A DNA stretch of 64,000 bases, taken from the NCBI RefSeq assembly GCF_000186865.1, contig NW_008705563.1, positions 2,011,141 through 2,075,140 on the forward strand, read 5' to 3'. The position numbers were made by a program, and so were the translations under genes. Position 1 is the stretch's first letter, and each line of letters opens with the position of its first letter. Below, piece after piece: positions 31,375-41,547 of this stretch. Source of the DNA: Aureococcus anophagefferens (taxonomy: Eukaryota; Sar; Pelagophyceae; Pelagomonadales; Pelagomonadaceae). The notes beneath the pieces are model-generated. The model did no database searches. It was not told the origin of the DNA and was given only the letters and a program-made list of their open reading frames with translations.

Positions 31375-32936
31375 ATGAGCTACAGCGACGACGAAGAGGA
31401 CGTCTACGAATATTCCGAGGACGAGGAGGACGCCGACGACGGTGCGCCCCCCGCCCTTCTTTGACCCGCCCGCCTCACCCCCGCCCGCGCGCAGGCATCG
31501 TCGAGGAGCCCGCGCGGACCCGCGCGCGGTCCGAGAGCTTCGCGTCCGGCGGCCGCGGCCGGGCGAACTCGCAGCGGCTCGGCGACGGCGTCTACTCGCT
31601 CGTCGAGGGCTCCGAGGTCGCGGGCATGCTCGACGTCAAGGCCGCGGAGGCGGCGGAGCTCCTGGGCGTGCCCGTGGCCCAGGCCGAGGCGCTGCTCCGG
31701 CACGCGGGGTGGAACTCGGAGCGGCTCATGGAGGGCTTCTGGGGAGACGGCGAGCGGCTGAGCCGCGCGGCGGGCGTCGAGGCCTGGGGGAGCGAGGCGG
31801 CGCCCGTCGGCCGCGGCGAGATCACGTGCCGCATCTGCTTCGCCGACTGCGCCCCCGGGGAGACGCTCGCGGCGCCGTGCGGCCACCGGTTCTGCGGCGA
31901 CTGCTACGGCGGCTACGCGTGCAACAAGGTCGACGAGGGCCCGGGCTGCGTGGGCATGGCCTGCCCCGAGGCCGGGTGCGCCTGCGTCGTGCCCCCGGAC
32001 GTCCTCGACACATGCCTCGACGCGCCGCGGCGCGCCAAGCTCGCGCGGTTCCGCGTCGAGAACTACGTGTCGTTCACCAAGGAGCTCCGGTGGTGCCCCG
32101 GCGCGGGCTGCACCAAGGTCGCCCGCGCGGGCCCCTGCGTCGGCGCCGTCAAGTGCGCGCCCAACGGCTGCGGCGCGAACTTCTGCTTCCGCTGCGGCGA
32201 GGAGGCGCACGCGCCGTGCGACTGCGCGCTCGTCGCGCGGTGGGTCGAGAAGTGCCAGAACGAGTCCGAGACCGCGAACTGGATCCTGGCCAACACGAAG
32301 CGCTGCCCCAAGTGCCAGACGCGCATCGAGAAGAACCAGGGCTGCAACCACATGAACTGCTCCCAGTGCAAGTACGAGTTCTGCTGGATGTGCATGGGCG
32401 ACTGGTCCGACCACGGCGCGACGACGGGCGGCTACTACAAGTGCAACAAGTACGACCCGGCCAAGGCCGACGCCGACGACGGCGACGACCAGGCGCGCGC
32501 GAAGCGCGAGCTCGACCGCTACCTCCACTACTACAAACGCTACCACGGCCACGACCAGGCCATGGCCTTCGCGACGAAGCAGCTCGAGGCCACCGAGCGC
32601 CGCATGGTCGAGCTCCAGGAGTCGACCCAGGGCTCCTGGATCGACGTCCAGTTCCTCAAGGCCGCCAACGAGATGGTCATCGAGTGCCGCCGCGTGCTCA
32701 AGAACACGTACGTCTTCGGCTACTACCTCCCGACGGACGCCGCGAAGCAGCGCGAGCTCTTCGAGAACCTCCAGGAGCACCTCGAGAAGTTCACCGAGAC
32801 GCTCTCCGAGATGACCGAGCTCCCCATCGACCAGATGGACCGCACGGAGATCGTCAACGTCACGCGCGTCACCGAGTCCTTCCTCGCGAACCTCATCCAG
32901 GGCGCCGAGGCCGGCCTCGACATGTCCGCCGCGTGA
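31375..32936 (+). CDS. ARI: Ariadne-type RBR E3 ubiquitin ligase
   Basis: A RING-between-RING ligase that passes ubiquitin through a Cys on RING2. Exon 1 (31375-31441) encodes an acidic start, MSYSDDEEDVYEYSEDEED. A 53-nt intron (31442-31494; donor GTGCGC, acceptor GCGCAG) follows. Exon 2 has a UBA-like segment (AEAALLGVPVAQAEALLRHAGW-like helices, about 70-100), RING1 (CRICFADC, PCGHRFCGDC), an IBR, and RING2 (CPKCQTRIEKNQ, then GCNHMNC, where the last Cys is the expected catalytic residue, and CWMC). The C-terminal Ariadne helices (LKAANEMVIECRRVLKNTY, QEHLEKFTETLSEM) autoinhibit the ligase in known members. Predicted length is about 502 aa. Confidence 0.93.
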
Positions 32937-33136
32937 GCGCGGGCCCCTTGTCCACAGCGCGCGCGCCCGACCGGCCGCGCCGCCCCGCCACTCCCCCCGT
33001 GTAGCATAGACAAATTCTTCACCATCGGCCCTCTTGCAGTTACGGCTGGCTGAGTCATCTCGATTCAGGGGCTGCCTCAGAGCGCATGGCGGCCCGACTG
33101 CTGCGACGTCTCGATTCACATCGAGGGCCTCGGAGC

Positions 33137-34909
33137 ATGGCCCGACTGCTGAATGCGTTGCTGCTGCTGGCGTCCGCAAATGGCGCGCCGCACCGGGTGC
33201 GTCGCGAGCTCCCGCCGTCGGGCGGTCCGACGCCGCGGCCGCCGACGCCGCGGCCGACGCCGCGGCCGACGCCGCGCCCCGTCGCCGCGCCGGACCCGAC
33301 GGCGGCGCCGACCAAGGCCTTCGTGGAGTTGGACTGGGTCGACCAGTGGTCGTCGGACGACAAGGCGGCCTTTTACGATCCCGCGCTGGCGGTCAAGGTC
33401 GTCTGGAGCGGGACGCACAACGTCCACGAGCTGGCCTCCGCCGAAGCGTGGGACGAGTGCGACTTCACCGGAGCCGCGGAGCTCGGCGGCAGCTCCGGCG
33501 TGGAACTCACGGGCAGCGAGGGCGACGTCAAGTACTACGCCTGCGCCGTCGGCAGCCACTGCGCCACCGGCCAGAAGATCGCCATCACCTGGAGCGAGCA
33601 CGGCTTCCTCCCGTCGTACGCGCCGACGTCGGAGCCGACGCCGGAGCCGACGCCGACGCCGACCCTCGAGCCGACAAAACGGCCCGCGCCGTCGCCGTCG
33701 TCTCGCCCGAGCGCCTTCCCGGGCGATCCGACGGCCGCGCCGGCGCCTTCGCCGACGCCGCGGCCCGCGCCGCGGCCGACGGCGCCGTCGCCGTCGTCGC
33801 GGCCGAGCGCCTTCCCGGGCGATCCGACGGCCGCGCCGGTCCGCCCGCCCACGCCGCGGCCGTACCCCCGGCCGACGGCGCCGGCGCCGACCGCGGGCCC
33901 GACGCCGGCCTGCGAGCGCATCGTCGAAACCGCCACCGCGGACCTGCTCAAGGCCGAGTACGAGTCCGTCGAGGACGCCTACGACAAGGACGCGCACGGC
34001 CACGCCACCTACGACTGCGCCGCGGAGCTCGTCGACGTGCACGCGCAGTACGACAAGGCCGAGCCCTACTTGTGGTGCGTCGTCGCCCACTGCGAGGAGT
34101 GCGACGGAACTGCGGGCGCGGCCTGCCCGACGGCGTCCGTGGGGCTATACGAGCGCGACGAGTGCGAGTCCGCCGTGTTCAACTACCTCGGCTTCGCGAG
34201 CCGGAAGAAGGACGAGCCCGACTTCGAGAGCGCCGAGGAGTAGTACCGCGAGGCGCTCGAGCTGTGGCCGGAGAATTGCGACGACCAGCGTCCTGCGGCC
34301 GCGACGATTTTCGAGAGCTTTCGACCACACAAGAAACATCGTCGCCGACGCCGCTCGCAGGCGGCGCGCTCTCGTACTTGACGGAGCTCTACGCGACGAC
34401 GGGCGACGACGAGGCGACGCAGGCCGCCTACGCGTCGCTCTGCGAGACCTGCGGGGAGGGCCACGACGCGACGCTCTACCACTACGACCGGCTCGGCTCC
34501 TGCGCCGCGGGCTCCGAGTGCGCGGACTCGACGAGCTGGTGAGGTCCGGCGAAGTTTTACGTTGTTTTCATGCGTTTCTTTAGGCACTACAAGAAGAGCA
34601 AGAACACCTGCGAGAAGTACGCGTCGAAGAAGGCGCGGAACTGCAAGAAGAAGGACGAATTCGGGGTCAAGGGAAAGCACGCGCGCGTTCTCGGCGTCCG
34701 CGCCGCCGTCGGCCCCGACGCGCGCGCGCAGGTGCCCCGCGACGTGCGGCGAGTGCGCCGTCTGCGAGGACTCCGCGAGTTGGTTCTTCAAGAAGAGCAA
34801 GAACACGTGCGAGGCCTACGTGTCCAAGAAGAGCAAGAACTGCAAGAAGAGGGACGCGTCGGGCGCGAAGGCGAAGAACGCCTGTCCGATGACCTGCGGC
34901 GCGTGCTAA
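33137..34909 (+). CDS. Secreted cupredoxin/ShKT-domain protein, frame interrupted by TAG
   Basis: A signal peptide (MARLLNALLLLASANGA) precedes Pro/Thr-rich linkers and a phytocyanin-like copper domain. The likely type-1 Cu ligands are the His of HNVHEL, the Cys of YYAC, the His of SHC and the Gln of TGQK. After a second PTPRP linker comes a Cys-containing TPR-like segment. The frame then meets TAG at 34241-34243, although EYREALELWPENC continues in frame. Three further introns fit: 34290-34360 (GT-AG), 34539-34583 (GT-AG, turning an apparent TGGTGA stop into a donor) and 34683-34729 (GC donor GCGCGT). The end then holds two ShKT-like modules, the second ending ACPMTCGAC. ShKT is a common extracellular Cys module in algae, and toxin function is not implied. 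It may be a pseudogene or carry an assembly error. A start at 33086 is possible but gives a poorer signal peptide. Confidence 0.6.
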
Positions 34910-34915
34910 TGCTTG

Positions 34916-37129
34916 TTACTTTGGCGAGTGGAGCGTCGCGGCCTGGTCCGGCGCGGCCCAGCCCGACTGCTGGTAGGCCGCGTCCGCGGGCACCGTGGGC
35001 TTCTGGAGCGCGAGCTCCGCGGCCGTGGTGATGCGCTGGACGAAGGACTCGGCCGCGGACACGGTCGGCGCCTCGAAGCGGAAGGCGACCTTGCCGCTCG
35101 GCGCCGTGACGTCGGCGATCTCGAGCTCGAAGCGGTGCGGCGTCTCCGCGAGGGGCTTCGCGGAGAGGAGCCGGCCGAGCGCCAGCGGGCTCTTGACCAT
35201 GGACAGGTTCGGCCGCGAGTAGCTGTAGAGGCGGAGCTCGTCGCGCTCGATGGCGCCGTAGCAGTGGGCCCACTTGCCCGCGAAGGTCTCGCCGCCCTGC
35301 TTGACGATCATGCAGAACCGCAGGTCCCCGAGGAGGATGAGCACGTCGTCGCGCGACGCCCGCAGCTCGAGCGCGAGCGCCGGGAAGCGCTTCGACGTGT
35401 CCGCGTCGGCGAGGTCCGCGACGAGGGTGTGCCAGAGGTGGGCGTCGCGCTCGGGCTCGACGCTCAAAGGCGGCTTCGTCGTGTCCTCGAAGAGGAGCTC
35501 GAGCGCCGCCGGGTTCGACCGCAGCGAGGGCCGCGCGCCGTCGAGCTCGACGCGCCCCGCCGGCGCGGCCTCGTCGCCCTCCGGCTCCTCGTCGAAGTAG
35601 TAGAGCCGGCGCCGGCCCTCGGCGAGCACGCCGAAGACGCGGCGCCCGCCGAGCGCGACCCAGCCGCGCGTCGTCTCGTCGCGCGGCAGCCGCGCGGGCC
35701 GCCGCGGCACCCGCGGCGGCTCGCCCGCGCCGCCCGCGCCCGGCGGCGGCGGCGGCTCGTCGTGGGGCGCCAGCGCGTCCGCGCCGCCGCCGTCGTCGCC
35801 GCCGACCATGGGGCCGTAGGGGCTCGTCGCCTCGAGGGTCTCGGCGCGCGGCGCGTCGCGGACGCCGATGGGCGTCGGCGCGCGCGCGGCGGAGATGGCC
35901 TCGGTCCAGGCGTCGCGGTCCCCGGCCGACGCGAGCCGCAGCGCGACGACGTCGTTGGGGTCGCCGTTGAGCTCCACGAGCACCTCCCACGTGCCCTCGT
36001 CGTCGTCAGACCGCGTCACGAGCGTCGACACCGCGGCCAGGTTGATCGCGCGGTCCTGCCGCGGCGCCAGGCGCCGGCCCGGCGCGGGCCGCGTCGCGAC
36101 GAGCTCCGCCCGCGTCAGCTCCGCGTAGCGGTAGCGGCCGTCCACGAAGGCCCAGCCCTCGCAGATCACGTGCGACTTGCCGACGTCGCGGAGCAGGCGC
36201 AGCGTGCAGGGGAACGCCGCCGCCGCCAGCGCCTCGAGCGCCGCGTCGTAACCTTCAAAACACTCGTCGTTGACGCCCACGAGCACGTCGCCCGCGCGGA
36301 CGCCGCCGCGCCGGTTCTCGGCCGCGCCGGCGCACTCGAGCACGACGGCGAAGCCGTGCTCCCAGCCGTTCTCCTCCGCGCCGACGGCCCGCGCGAGCCG
36401 CAGCGACAGATCGCAGGGCCGCTCGTAGCGGTCGTCCAGCGGCTTCCAGCAGGCGACGTGCTGGTTCGACGCCAGCGCGTCCGCGGTCTCGAGCTCCGCG
36501 ATGCGGCTGCAGATCGCGAGCGCCCACCTCGCGAGCTCCGCGCGCGTGTCCGCGCCGACGGTGAAGACGCGGTCCGCCGCTACTAAGTCCAGGGCGTGGC
36601 TCGGCGCGTCCTCGACGCGGCTCAGGCGCACGTCCTCGACATCCCTCAAATTCACGGCGCCGAGGCGCGCCTTGTCCGTGAGGCCCCGGTAGTAGGACAG
36701 CTCGTTCTTTTCGAGCCGGAAGTAGCGCCGGTGGAAGCCGCCGCGGCTCGCCATGCCGATGACGGACGCGAGCACGCCGGCGTTGGACGCCTGCTCCTTG
36801 GAGCCGCGGCGCTGGCTGCCGACGACCGCGTCGTCGCGTTCGTAGTGGCTCCGGCTCTGCTCGTGGCGCTTGAAGTCGGGCTTGACGAGGAAGCCGTGGG
36901 GCTCGCGGAGCCAGGGGTCCTCGGGCGGCAGGCCGCACTCGCGCATGAGCGTGTCCAGGCCCCCGCCCCTAGTCCGGCTCATCGTACTCCGCCCGCCGCC
37001 CACGGGCGGGCTCTCGCCCGTGACAGGCAGCGACTCCTCGAGGAGGCCCGCCGACGAGCCGCGCTGCCGCGCGTCGTGGTGCCCGTCGTAGGGGTCCCGG
37101 AACGTCTGGTCCTGGTCCGGCGGCAGCAT
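34916..37129 (-). CDS. Multi-PH-domain protein with a PDZ-like module
   Basis: A 737-aa single-exon protein, probably a phosphoinositide-binding adaptor. The first PH domain is at about 125-210 (GFHRRYFRLEKNELSYYRG, ending ELARWALAICSRI). A PDZ-like segment follows at about 240-310 (HGFAVVLECAGAAENRRGGV, AGDVLVGVNDECFEGY). Then come at least two further PH-like stretches, around 330-400 (DDEGTWEVLVELNGDPND) and 480-580 (RGWVALGGRRVFGVL, LYYFDEEPEG). A C-terminal one has FAGKWAHCYGAIERDELRLY. A Pro/Gly-rich linker separates the halves. It is convergent with the cupredoxin gene (6 bp between stops) and divergent from the gene at 37359 with 229 bp between starts. Confidence 0.75.
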   Translation of the reverse strand: MLPPDQDQTFRDPYDGHHDARQRGSSAGLLEESLPVTGESPPVGGGRSTMSRTRGGGLDTLMRECGLPPEDPWLREPHGFLVKPDFKRHEQSRSHYERDDAVVGSQRRGSKEQASNAGVLASVIGMASRGGFHRRYFRLEKNELSYYRGLTDKARLGAVNLRDVEDVRLSRVEDAPSHALDLVAADRVFTVGADTRAELARWALAICSRIAELETADALASNQHVACWKPLDDRYERPCDLSLRLARAVGAEENGWEHGFAVVLECAGAAENRRGGVRAGDVLVGVNDECFEGYDAALEALAAAAFPCTLRLLRDVGKSHVICEGWAFVDGRYRYAELTRAELVATRPAPGRRLAPRQDRAINLAAVSTLVTRSDDDEGTWEVLVELNGDPNDVVALRLASAGDRDAWTEAISAARAPTPIGVRDAPRAETLEATSPYGPMVGGDDGGGADALAPHDEPPPPPGAGGAGEPPRVPRRPARLPRDETTRGWVALGGRRVFGVLAEGRRRLYYFDEEPEGDEAAPAGRVELDGARPSLRSNPAALELLFEDTTKPPLSVEPERDAHLWHTLVADLADADTSKRFPALALELRASRDDVLILLGDLRFCMIVKQGGETFAGKWAHCYGAIERDELRLYSYSRPNLSMVKSPLALGRLLSAKPLAETPHRFELEIADVTAPSGKVAFRFEAPTVSAAESFVQRITTAAELALQKPTVPADAAYQQSGWAAPDQAATLHSPK

Positions 37130-37358
37130 GGCGCGCGCGCGTCGGCGGCCGCCCGCGCGGCAGCCCCAGTCGCTTCCTCTGTGCGAGGACTGCTCCTCAT
37201 CTGCTACTTGGGTTCAACTTTGCCCTGGACCGCCTGAGACGAGGTGGAGCAGGTTCCTGCTCGTGCTTCGTCGTGTTGTACGCCCCAGAGCACGTCGTTG
37301 TGACCCAACGCGCACGCGCTCAAAGTTGTCGCCATCGACGCCAAGCGCCCTACAAACG

Positions 37359-38288
37359 ATGCCTTCGAAACAAGACTTGCGCACGTGGTGCCGGTTGAAG
37401 TATGGTAATGACTGGCACGCGACGAATAAGGCTGAGCGTTTAGCTGAGGCGCGCGCGAAGCTGTCGGAGCCGGGCCCCGAGGAACGAGACGCTGAGGCGT
37501 CTACACCCGTCGAGGCCGCTCCGCCGCCCGCCGAGGTCGCCGCTCCGCCGCCCGCCGAGGCCGCCGCGCCCGCGCCCGCCGCGCCCGCCGAACCCGTCAA
37601 GGCCGCCGCCGCGAAGCCGTCCGCGTCCGTGTCCGCTCAGGAGGCGCGCACGTGGTGCCGGCAGAAGTACGGCAAGACCTGGTTCGAGACGGAGAAGACG
37701 GCCCGGCTGCAGGAAGCGCGCGCCGCGCTCGCCGGCGACGCCGTCGAGGCTTCGAAGCCCAAGTCGAAGAAGCGGCCGCCGCCGGAGGCGCCGGAGTCCG
37801 ACGACGGCGCGGCGGAGGACGATGCGTCCGAGGCGGAGGCGCCGGCGCGGTCCCGCCCGCGCGTCGAGTCGGACGACGAGGACGACGGCGCCGCCGCCGC
37901 GGAGCCGACGCGCGCGCTCGCGGACCTGCTCGAGGAGCCGGGCAACGCGACGGCGTACCTCGCGATGAACAAGGTCGTCAACGCCTGGAACCTGCTCGAC
38001 TTCACCGACGAGATGACGGGCGACGGGACGACCATGAAGCCCGTCTACCGCGACGACGCGGAGCGCTTTCGCATGCTCGCGCTCATGAGGGACGCGATCG
38101 GCGGCGCGGCCTTCGACAACGTCCACGGCTCCGACATGGAGGCGCTCCTCGAGGCCTTCGCGGAGCTGTCCCCGGACCGCCAGCGCCTCGTCCGCGCGCG
38201 CGCGAAGCGGTGCGTGAAGAAGGGCGCCGCGCTCGGCGAGGTCGACGTCCGCGCGGTCCTCGAGGCCGGGCTCACTGTGAAGCTCTGA
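37359..38288 (+). CDS. Hypothetical acidic protein with duplicated WCRxKYG motif
   Basis: A 309-aa single-exon protein of unknown function. Two copies of an approximately 28-residue motif stand at about residues 8-35 (RTWCRLKYGNDWHATNKAER) and 95-122 (RTWCRQKYGKTWFETEKTAR), joined by an Ala/Pro linker. An acidic, Lys-containing disordered stretch follows (KPKSKKRPPPEAPESDD). The C-terminal 110 residues are helical (NATAYLAMNKVVNAWNLLDF, LLEAFAELSPDRQRLVRARA). The repeat's Trp-Cys-Arg and Tyr-Gly-x-x-Trp spacing looks like a small folded or peptide-binding unit. I do not recognise it. Confidence 0.65.
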   Translation: MPSKQDLRTWCRLKYGNDWHATNKAERLAEARAKLSEPGPEERDAEASTPVEAAPPPAEVAAPPPAEAAAPAPAAPAEPVKAAAAKPSASVSAQEARTWCRQKYGKTWFETEKTARLQEARAALAGDAVEASKPKSKKRPPPEAPESDDGAAEDDASEAEAPARSRPRVESDDEDDGAAAAEPTRALADLLEEPGNATAYLAMNKVVNAWNLLDFTDEMTGDGTTMKPVYRDDAERFRMLALMRDAIGGAAFDNVHGSDMEALLEAFAELSPDRQRLVRARAKRCVKKGAALGEVDVRAVLEAGLTVKL

Positions 38289-38370
38289 GGAGCGACTAAG
38301 ATGCTCCTACGTCCCTGAGCCTGCTGTGTGACGAGGCTCAAGTTTCATACTTGACGTGTAAGTGCTGGGA

Positions 38371-39201
38371 ATGTGCTGTCGCGAACGATCTGCCGCGCGC
38401 GCAATGGCTTTGCCTCGGAGCTTGCAGACGCGATTCTCGGAGTCTGTGATCACGGGGCGCTGTGTCATGAACCAGTATATGCTCAAGAATGTGCTGAGCT
38501 TCGTCGACGAGGAGACGGAGCCGCGCGCGGCTTGTGCGAGTCGATGGTTTGCACTCCAATGCTCAAAAAACGCTGAAGCGCGAATGGACATGCCTTGCGC
38601 GCGACCGCAAGGCCCGTGGACCGTAGACCTGGCAAATGGCTCAGATTATAGCGATGGTTCATCAGAACACCCGTTTCGCACGGTCCGCCGCGCCGTCTGC
38701 TGTGCAGCAAAGTGCACAGCCGACGGCCGTCGCGGAATTCTACCATGGGTGAAACTCAAGGTCCGCTGCGCACCAACGTGCAACCTACTCGCGTGTTCCA
38801 CGGCCCAGTGTGGCGGACGCATATGTGCGAAACACGGCGACGGCGAGGGAGTGTGGAATGATGATTATGGCAAGTACGAATATGAAAGCTACGAGTGCGC
38901 GCATACCGGTTGTGATCACATTTTCTGTCTTCGTTGTGCCCCCCGCGAGCTTCATGCGTGCGAGTTTTGCAGTGATTGCTGGAACTTCCAAGTGAGCGAA
39001 TGTGGAATTGAGCCTGAGTTCTGTTCGTCGGCCGAGCATTACCGCTACTGCGACTCCCACATTACACCCCGCTGGGCGTACAGCTACTTTGGCGAGTCTG
39101 AGGAATTTCTCATGTGCCGGGAATGCGAACGGAAGTGTGAAGAACTGGATGCGTTTGACGAAGAATCTGAGGCCTTAGAGCAGACGATGGACACCTGGTA
39201 G
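38371..39201 (+). CDS. Cys/His-rich F-box-like protein
   Basis: The N-terminus contains a degenerate F-box-like helix (MLKNVLSFVDEETEPRAACA, then SRWFALQ). The rest is Cys-rich with many CxxC pairs (CAAKC, CAPTCNLLAC, CGGRICAKH, CDHIFCLRC, CEFCSDCW, CRECERKC), consistent with several zinc sites. Codons include many A/T third positions, unlike most genes here. The start could be 38371 or the next ATG at 38404. It is probably a ubiquitin-pathway adaptor or zinc-ribbon protein, but no family can be named. Confidence 0.6.
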   Translation: MCCRERSAARAMALPRSLQTRFSESVITGRCVMNQYMLKNVLSFVDEETEPRAACASRWFALQCSKNAEARMDMPCARPQGPWTVDLANGSDYSDGSSEHPFRTVRRAVCCAAKCTADGRRGILPWVKLKVRCAPTCNLLACSTAQCGGRICAKHGDGEGVWNDDYGKYEYESYECAHTGCDHIFCLRCAPRELHACEFCSDCWNFQVSECGIEPEFCSSAEHYRYCDSHITPRWAYSYFGESEEFLMCRECERKCEELDAFDEESEALEQTMDTW

Positions 39202-39256
39202 TTCGCAGGCCTGCCTGTGCATGTGTAAGATCATCCCCGAACGCACTCTTAAGATG

Positions 39257-41389
39257 CTACGAAGACGCCTCCGCGGCGACCGCGGACGGCCGCTTGCTGC
39301 CGTTGGCGACGTGGTTGTAGAGGTAGACGAGCGACGCGGGCGTGACGCCCGAGATCCGGGCCGCCTCCGCGAACGTGTGCGGCCGCGCGGCCCCGAGCTT
39401 CTCGCGCTCCTCGGCGGACAGCGCCGGCAGGTTCGCCGCCGAGTAGTCCAGGTCCGGCGGGATCTTCGTCGCGTCGTTGCGCTTGTAGGCCGCGACGTCG
39501 CGGTCCATGCGGTCGAGGTACGCGGCGTACTTGCATAAAGCCGCGACGGTGTCGCGCGCGTCCGCCTCGATGAGCAACTCCTCGCCCTGGGCCGCCGCGA
39601 GCGCGAGCACGCCCTCCAGCGTCGCGTGGGGCATGGCCAGCAGCTGCGACGCCGACTTGTGGCTCCGCTTCGAGTGGTCGTCGCGGTTCGTCTCGTCGGC
39701 CGAGAGGAACGCGGGCGCCCAGGCCTCGGGCGCGAACCGGAGCGCGTCGCAGCGCGCCTTCGCGTCGGCGACGTGGCGCGCCCGCGCCTCGCAGGCGGCC
39801 AACCTGTCGGGCTCGACGAGGCCCGGCACGCGCGCCGCGCCCAGCCGCGTCAGCCGCAGGTCCGCGTTGTCGGCCCGCAACGCCAAACGATACTCCGCGC
39901 GCGACGTGAACATGCGGTAGGGCTCCATGGTGCCCCGCGTCACGAGGTCGTCGACCAGCACGCCGATGTAGCCCTCGTCGCGGCCGACGACGAAGCGCCG
40001 CCGCGCGGACGCCGCCGCGTCGCGGTCGCCCGCGGCCAACGCCGCGTTCGCGCCCGCGACGAGCCCGAGCGCCGCGGCCTCCTCGTAGCCCGTCGTGCCG
40101 CAGATCTGGCCCGCGAGGAAGAGGCCCCGGGCTTTTTTGACGCCTAAACCGTGGTCGAGGGACCGGGGGTCGACGAAGTCGTACTCGACGTCGTACCCCG
40201 GCTGGACGATGACCGCGTTTTCGAGGCCCGCGATGCTCCGGACGATGCGCTCCTGCACGTCGAGCGGGAAGGCGCCGCTCAGGCCGTTGGGGTAGACCAG
40301 GTCCGTGTTTAAACCTTCCGGCTCGAGCCAGACGACGTGGGAGCTCCGGTCGCCGAAGCGCTCGACCTTCTTGTAGAGCGACGGGCAGTAGCGCGGCCCG
40401 GTGCCGGACACGGACGGCGGCGCGAGCGTGTGCGCCTCCGCCCGGACGATGTCGTGCGTGCGCTCGTTCGTCGCCGTCCTCGCGCAGGCCACCGTGCCCC
40501 GGGGCGAGGCCTCGGCGTTCCCGTAGGAGAACGCGAACGGCGGATCCTCGGACGGCTGCGCGACGCACTTGCTCCAGTCGATGGTCCGGCCGTCGAGCCG
40601 CGGCGGCGTGCCCGTCTTCAGGCGCCCCAGCGGCAGCCCGAGGTCCAGTTCCAGCGTCTTCGCGAGGCCCGTCGACGGCGGCTCGACGTCGCCGGACAGG
40701 TCGCCCGAGCCGCCCGTGCCGTCGTCGCGGACGAAGCGCCCCGCGGGCCGCGACTCCTGGCCGAGCCAGATCGTGCCCCGGAGGAACGTGCCCGTCGTGA
40801 TGACGCAGGCCGACGTCGCCACCTCCACGGGTTCCTCGTCGATGGTCACGGCGACGGCGCGGACGCGCCGCTCGCCGCCGCGGTCCTCGAAGAGCACGTC
40901 CTCGGCCGACGCCTCCAACACGTCCAAATTCTCGTACGCGCCCGACGCGATCTCGCCGCGCATGAAGGCGCGGTAGAGGTCCCGGTCCGCCTGGGCCCGC
41001 GGGCCCCAGACCGCCGGGCCCTTGCGCCGGTTCAGCATGCGGAAGTGGATGCCCGCCGCGTCGATCGCGCGGCCCATGACGCCGCCGAGCGCGTCGACCT
41101 CGCGCACGAGGTGGCCCTTGCCGATGCCGCCGATGCTCGGGTTGCAGCTCATCTCGCCCACGGTGTCCACGCGCTGCGTGACGAGCGCCGTCCGCGCGCC
41201 GCCCCGCGCCGCGGCGGCGGCGGCCTCGCAGCCCGCGTGGCCGCCGCCGATGACCACGACGTCGTAGTCGTAGCTGCGCGCCGCGGCGAAGCAGCGGGCG
41301 AGGGGCCGCGTCCGGCGCGCCGGCGCGGTGAAGGCGAAAACGCCGCGGACGAACAACATCGATGCGAAGAAGGCGCTCAATCGACTCAT
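39257..41389 (-). CDS. mnmG: tRNA uridine-34 5-carboxymethylaminomethyl modification enzyme MnmG/GidA, plastid-targeted
   Basis: An FAD enzyme that, with MnmE, modifies U34 of bacterial-type tRNAs. Landmarks are the FAD loop VVIGGGHAGCEAA, MSCNPSIGGIGKGHL, RRKGPAVWGPRAQADRDLYR, TGTFLRGTIWLGQE, GRLKTGTPPRLDG, DEGYIGVLVDDLVTRGT and TSRAEYRLALRADNADLRL, all diagnostic. The 710-aa length includes an N-terminal extension (SAFFASMLFVRGVFA, then FTAPARRTRPLAR). That is a signal peptide whose predicted cleavage leaves Phe at +1, the ASAFAP-type signal for stromal import in algae with red secondary plastids. Mitochondrial copies (MTO1) normally lack such a signal. Single exon. It is divergent from the gene at 41548 with 158 bp between. 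Confidence 0.93.
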   Translation of the reverse strand: MSRLSAFFASMLFVRGVFAFTAPARRTRPLARCFAAARSYDYDVVVIGGGHAGCEAAAAAARGGARTALVTQRVDTVGEMSCNPSIGGIGKGHLVREVDALGGVMGRAIDAAGIHFRMLNRRKGPAVWGPRAQADRDLYRAFMRGEIASGAYENLDVLEASAEDVLFEDRGGERRVRAVAVTIDEEPVEVATSACVITTGTFLRGTIWLGQESRPAGRFVRDDGTGGSGDLSGDVEPPSTGLAKTLELDLGLPLGRLKTGTPPRLDGRTIDWSKCVAQPSEDPPFAFSYGNAEASPRGTVACARTATNERTHDIVRAEAHTLAPPSVSGTGPRYCPSLYKKVERFGDRSSHVVWLEPEGLNTDLVYPNGLSGAFPLDVQERIVRSIAGLENAVIVQPGYDVEYDFVDPRSLDHGLGVKKARGLFLAGQICGTTGYEEAAALGLVAGANAALAAGDRDAAASARRRFVVGRDEGYIGVLVDDLVTRGTMEPYRMFTSRAEYRLALRADNADLRLTRLGAARVPGLVEPDRLAACEARARHVADAKARCDALRFAPEAWAPAFLSADETNRDDHSKRSHKSASQLLAMPHATLEGVLALAAAQGEELLIEADARDTVAALCKYAAYLDRMDRDVAAYKRNDATKIPPDLDYSAANLPALSAEEREKLGAARPHTFAEAARISGVTPASLVYLYNHVANGSKRPSAVAAEASS

Positions 41390-41547
41390 TGTTCAGCCAT
41401 GTCGCCGAGACAACTTCAAGCGCCACTGCAAGTTGAACCTCAATAAGGAGTTTCAGGGCGCCTTGGGCAGCTCCGCGCCGTCTTCTGCGGAGGCGTGGGA
41501 CGCCGCGCGGCTCGCGAGGTGGCGCCGGGGTCGGTCGCGCGCGCGCC

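Noticed and set aside
34584..34909. ShKT modules as evidence of a toxin
   Set aside because: ShKT is a widespread extracellular Cys module in algae and animals, and the context is a copper-binding secreted protein; nothing points to toxicity.
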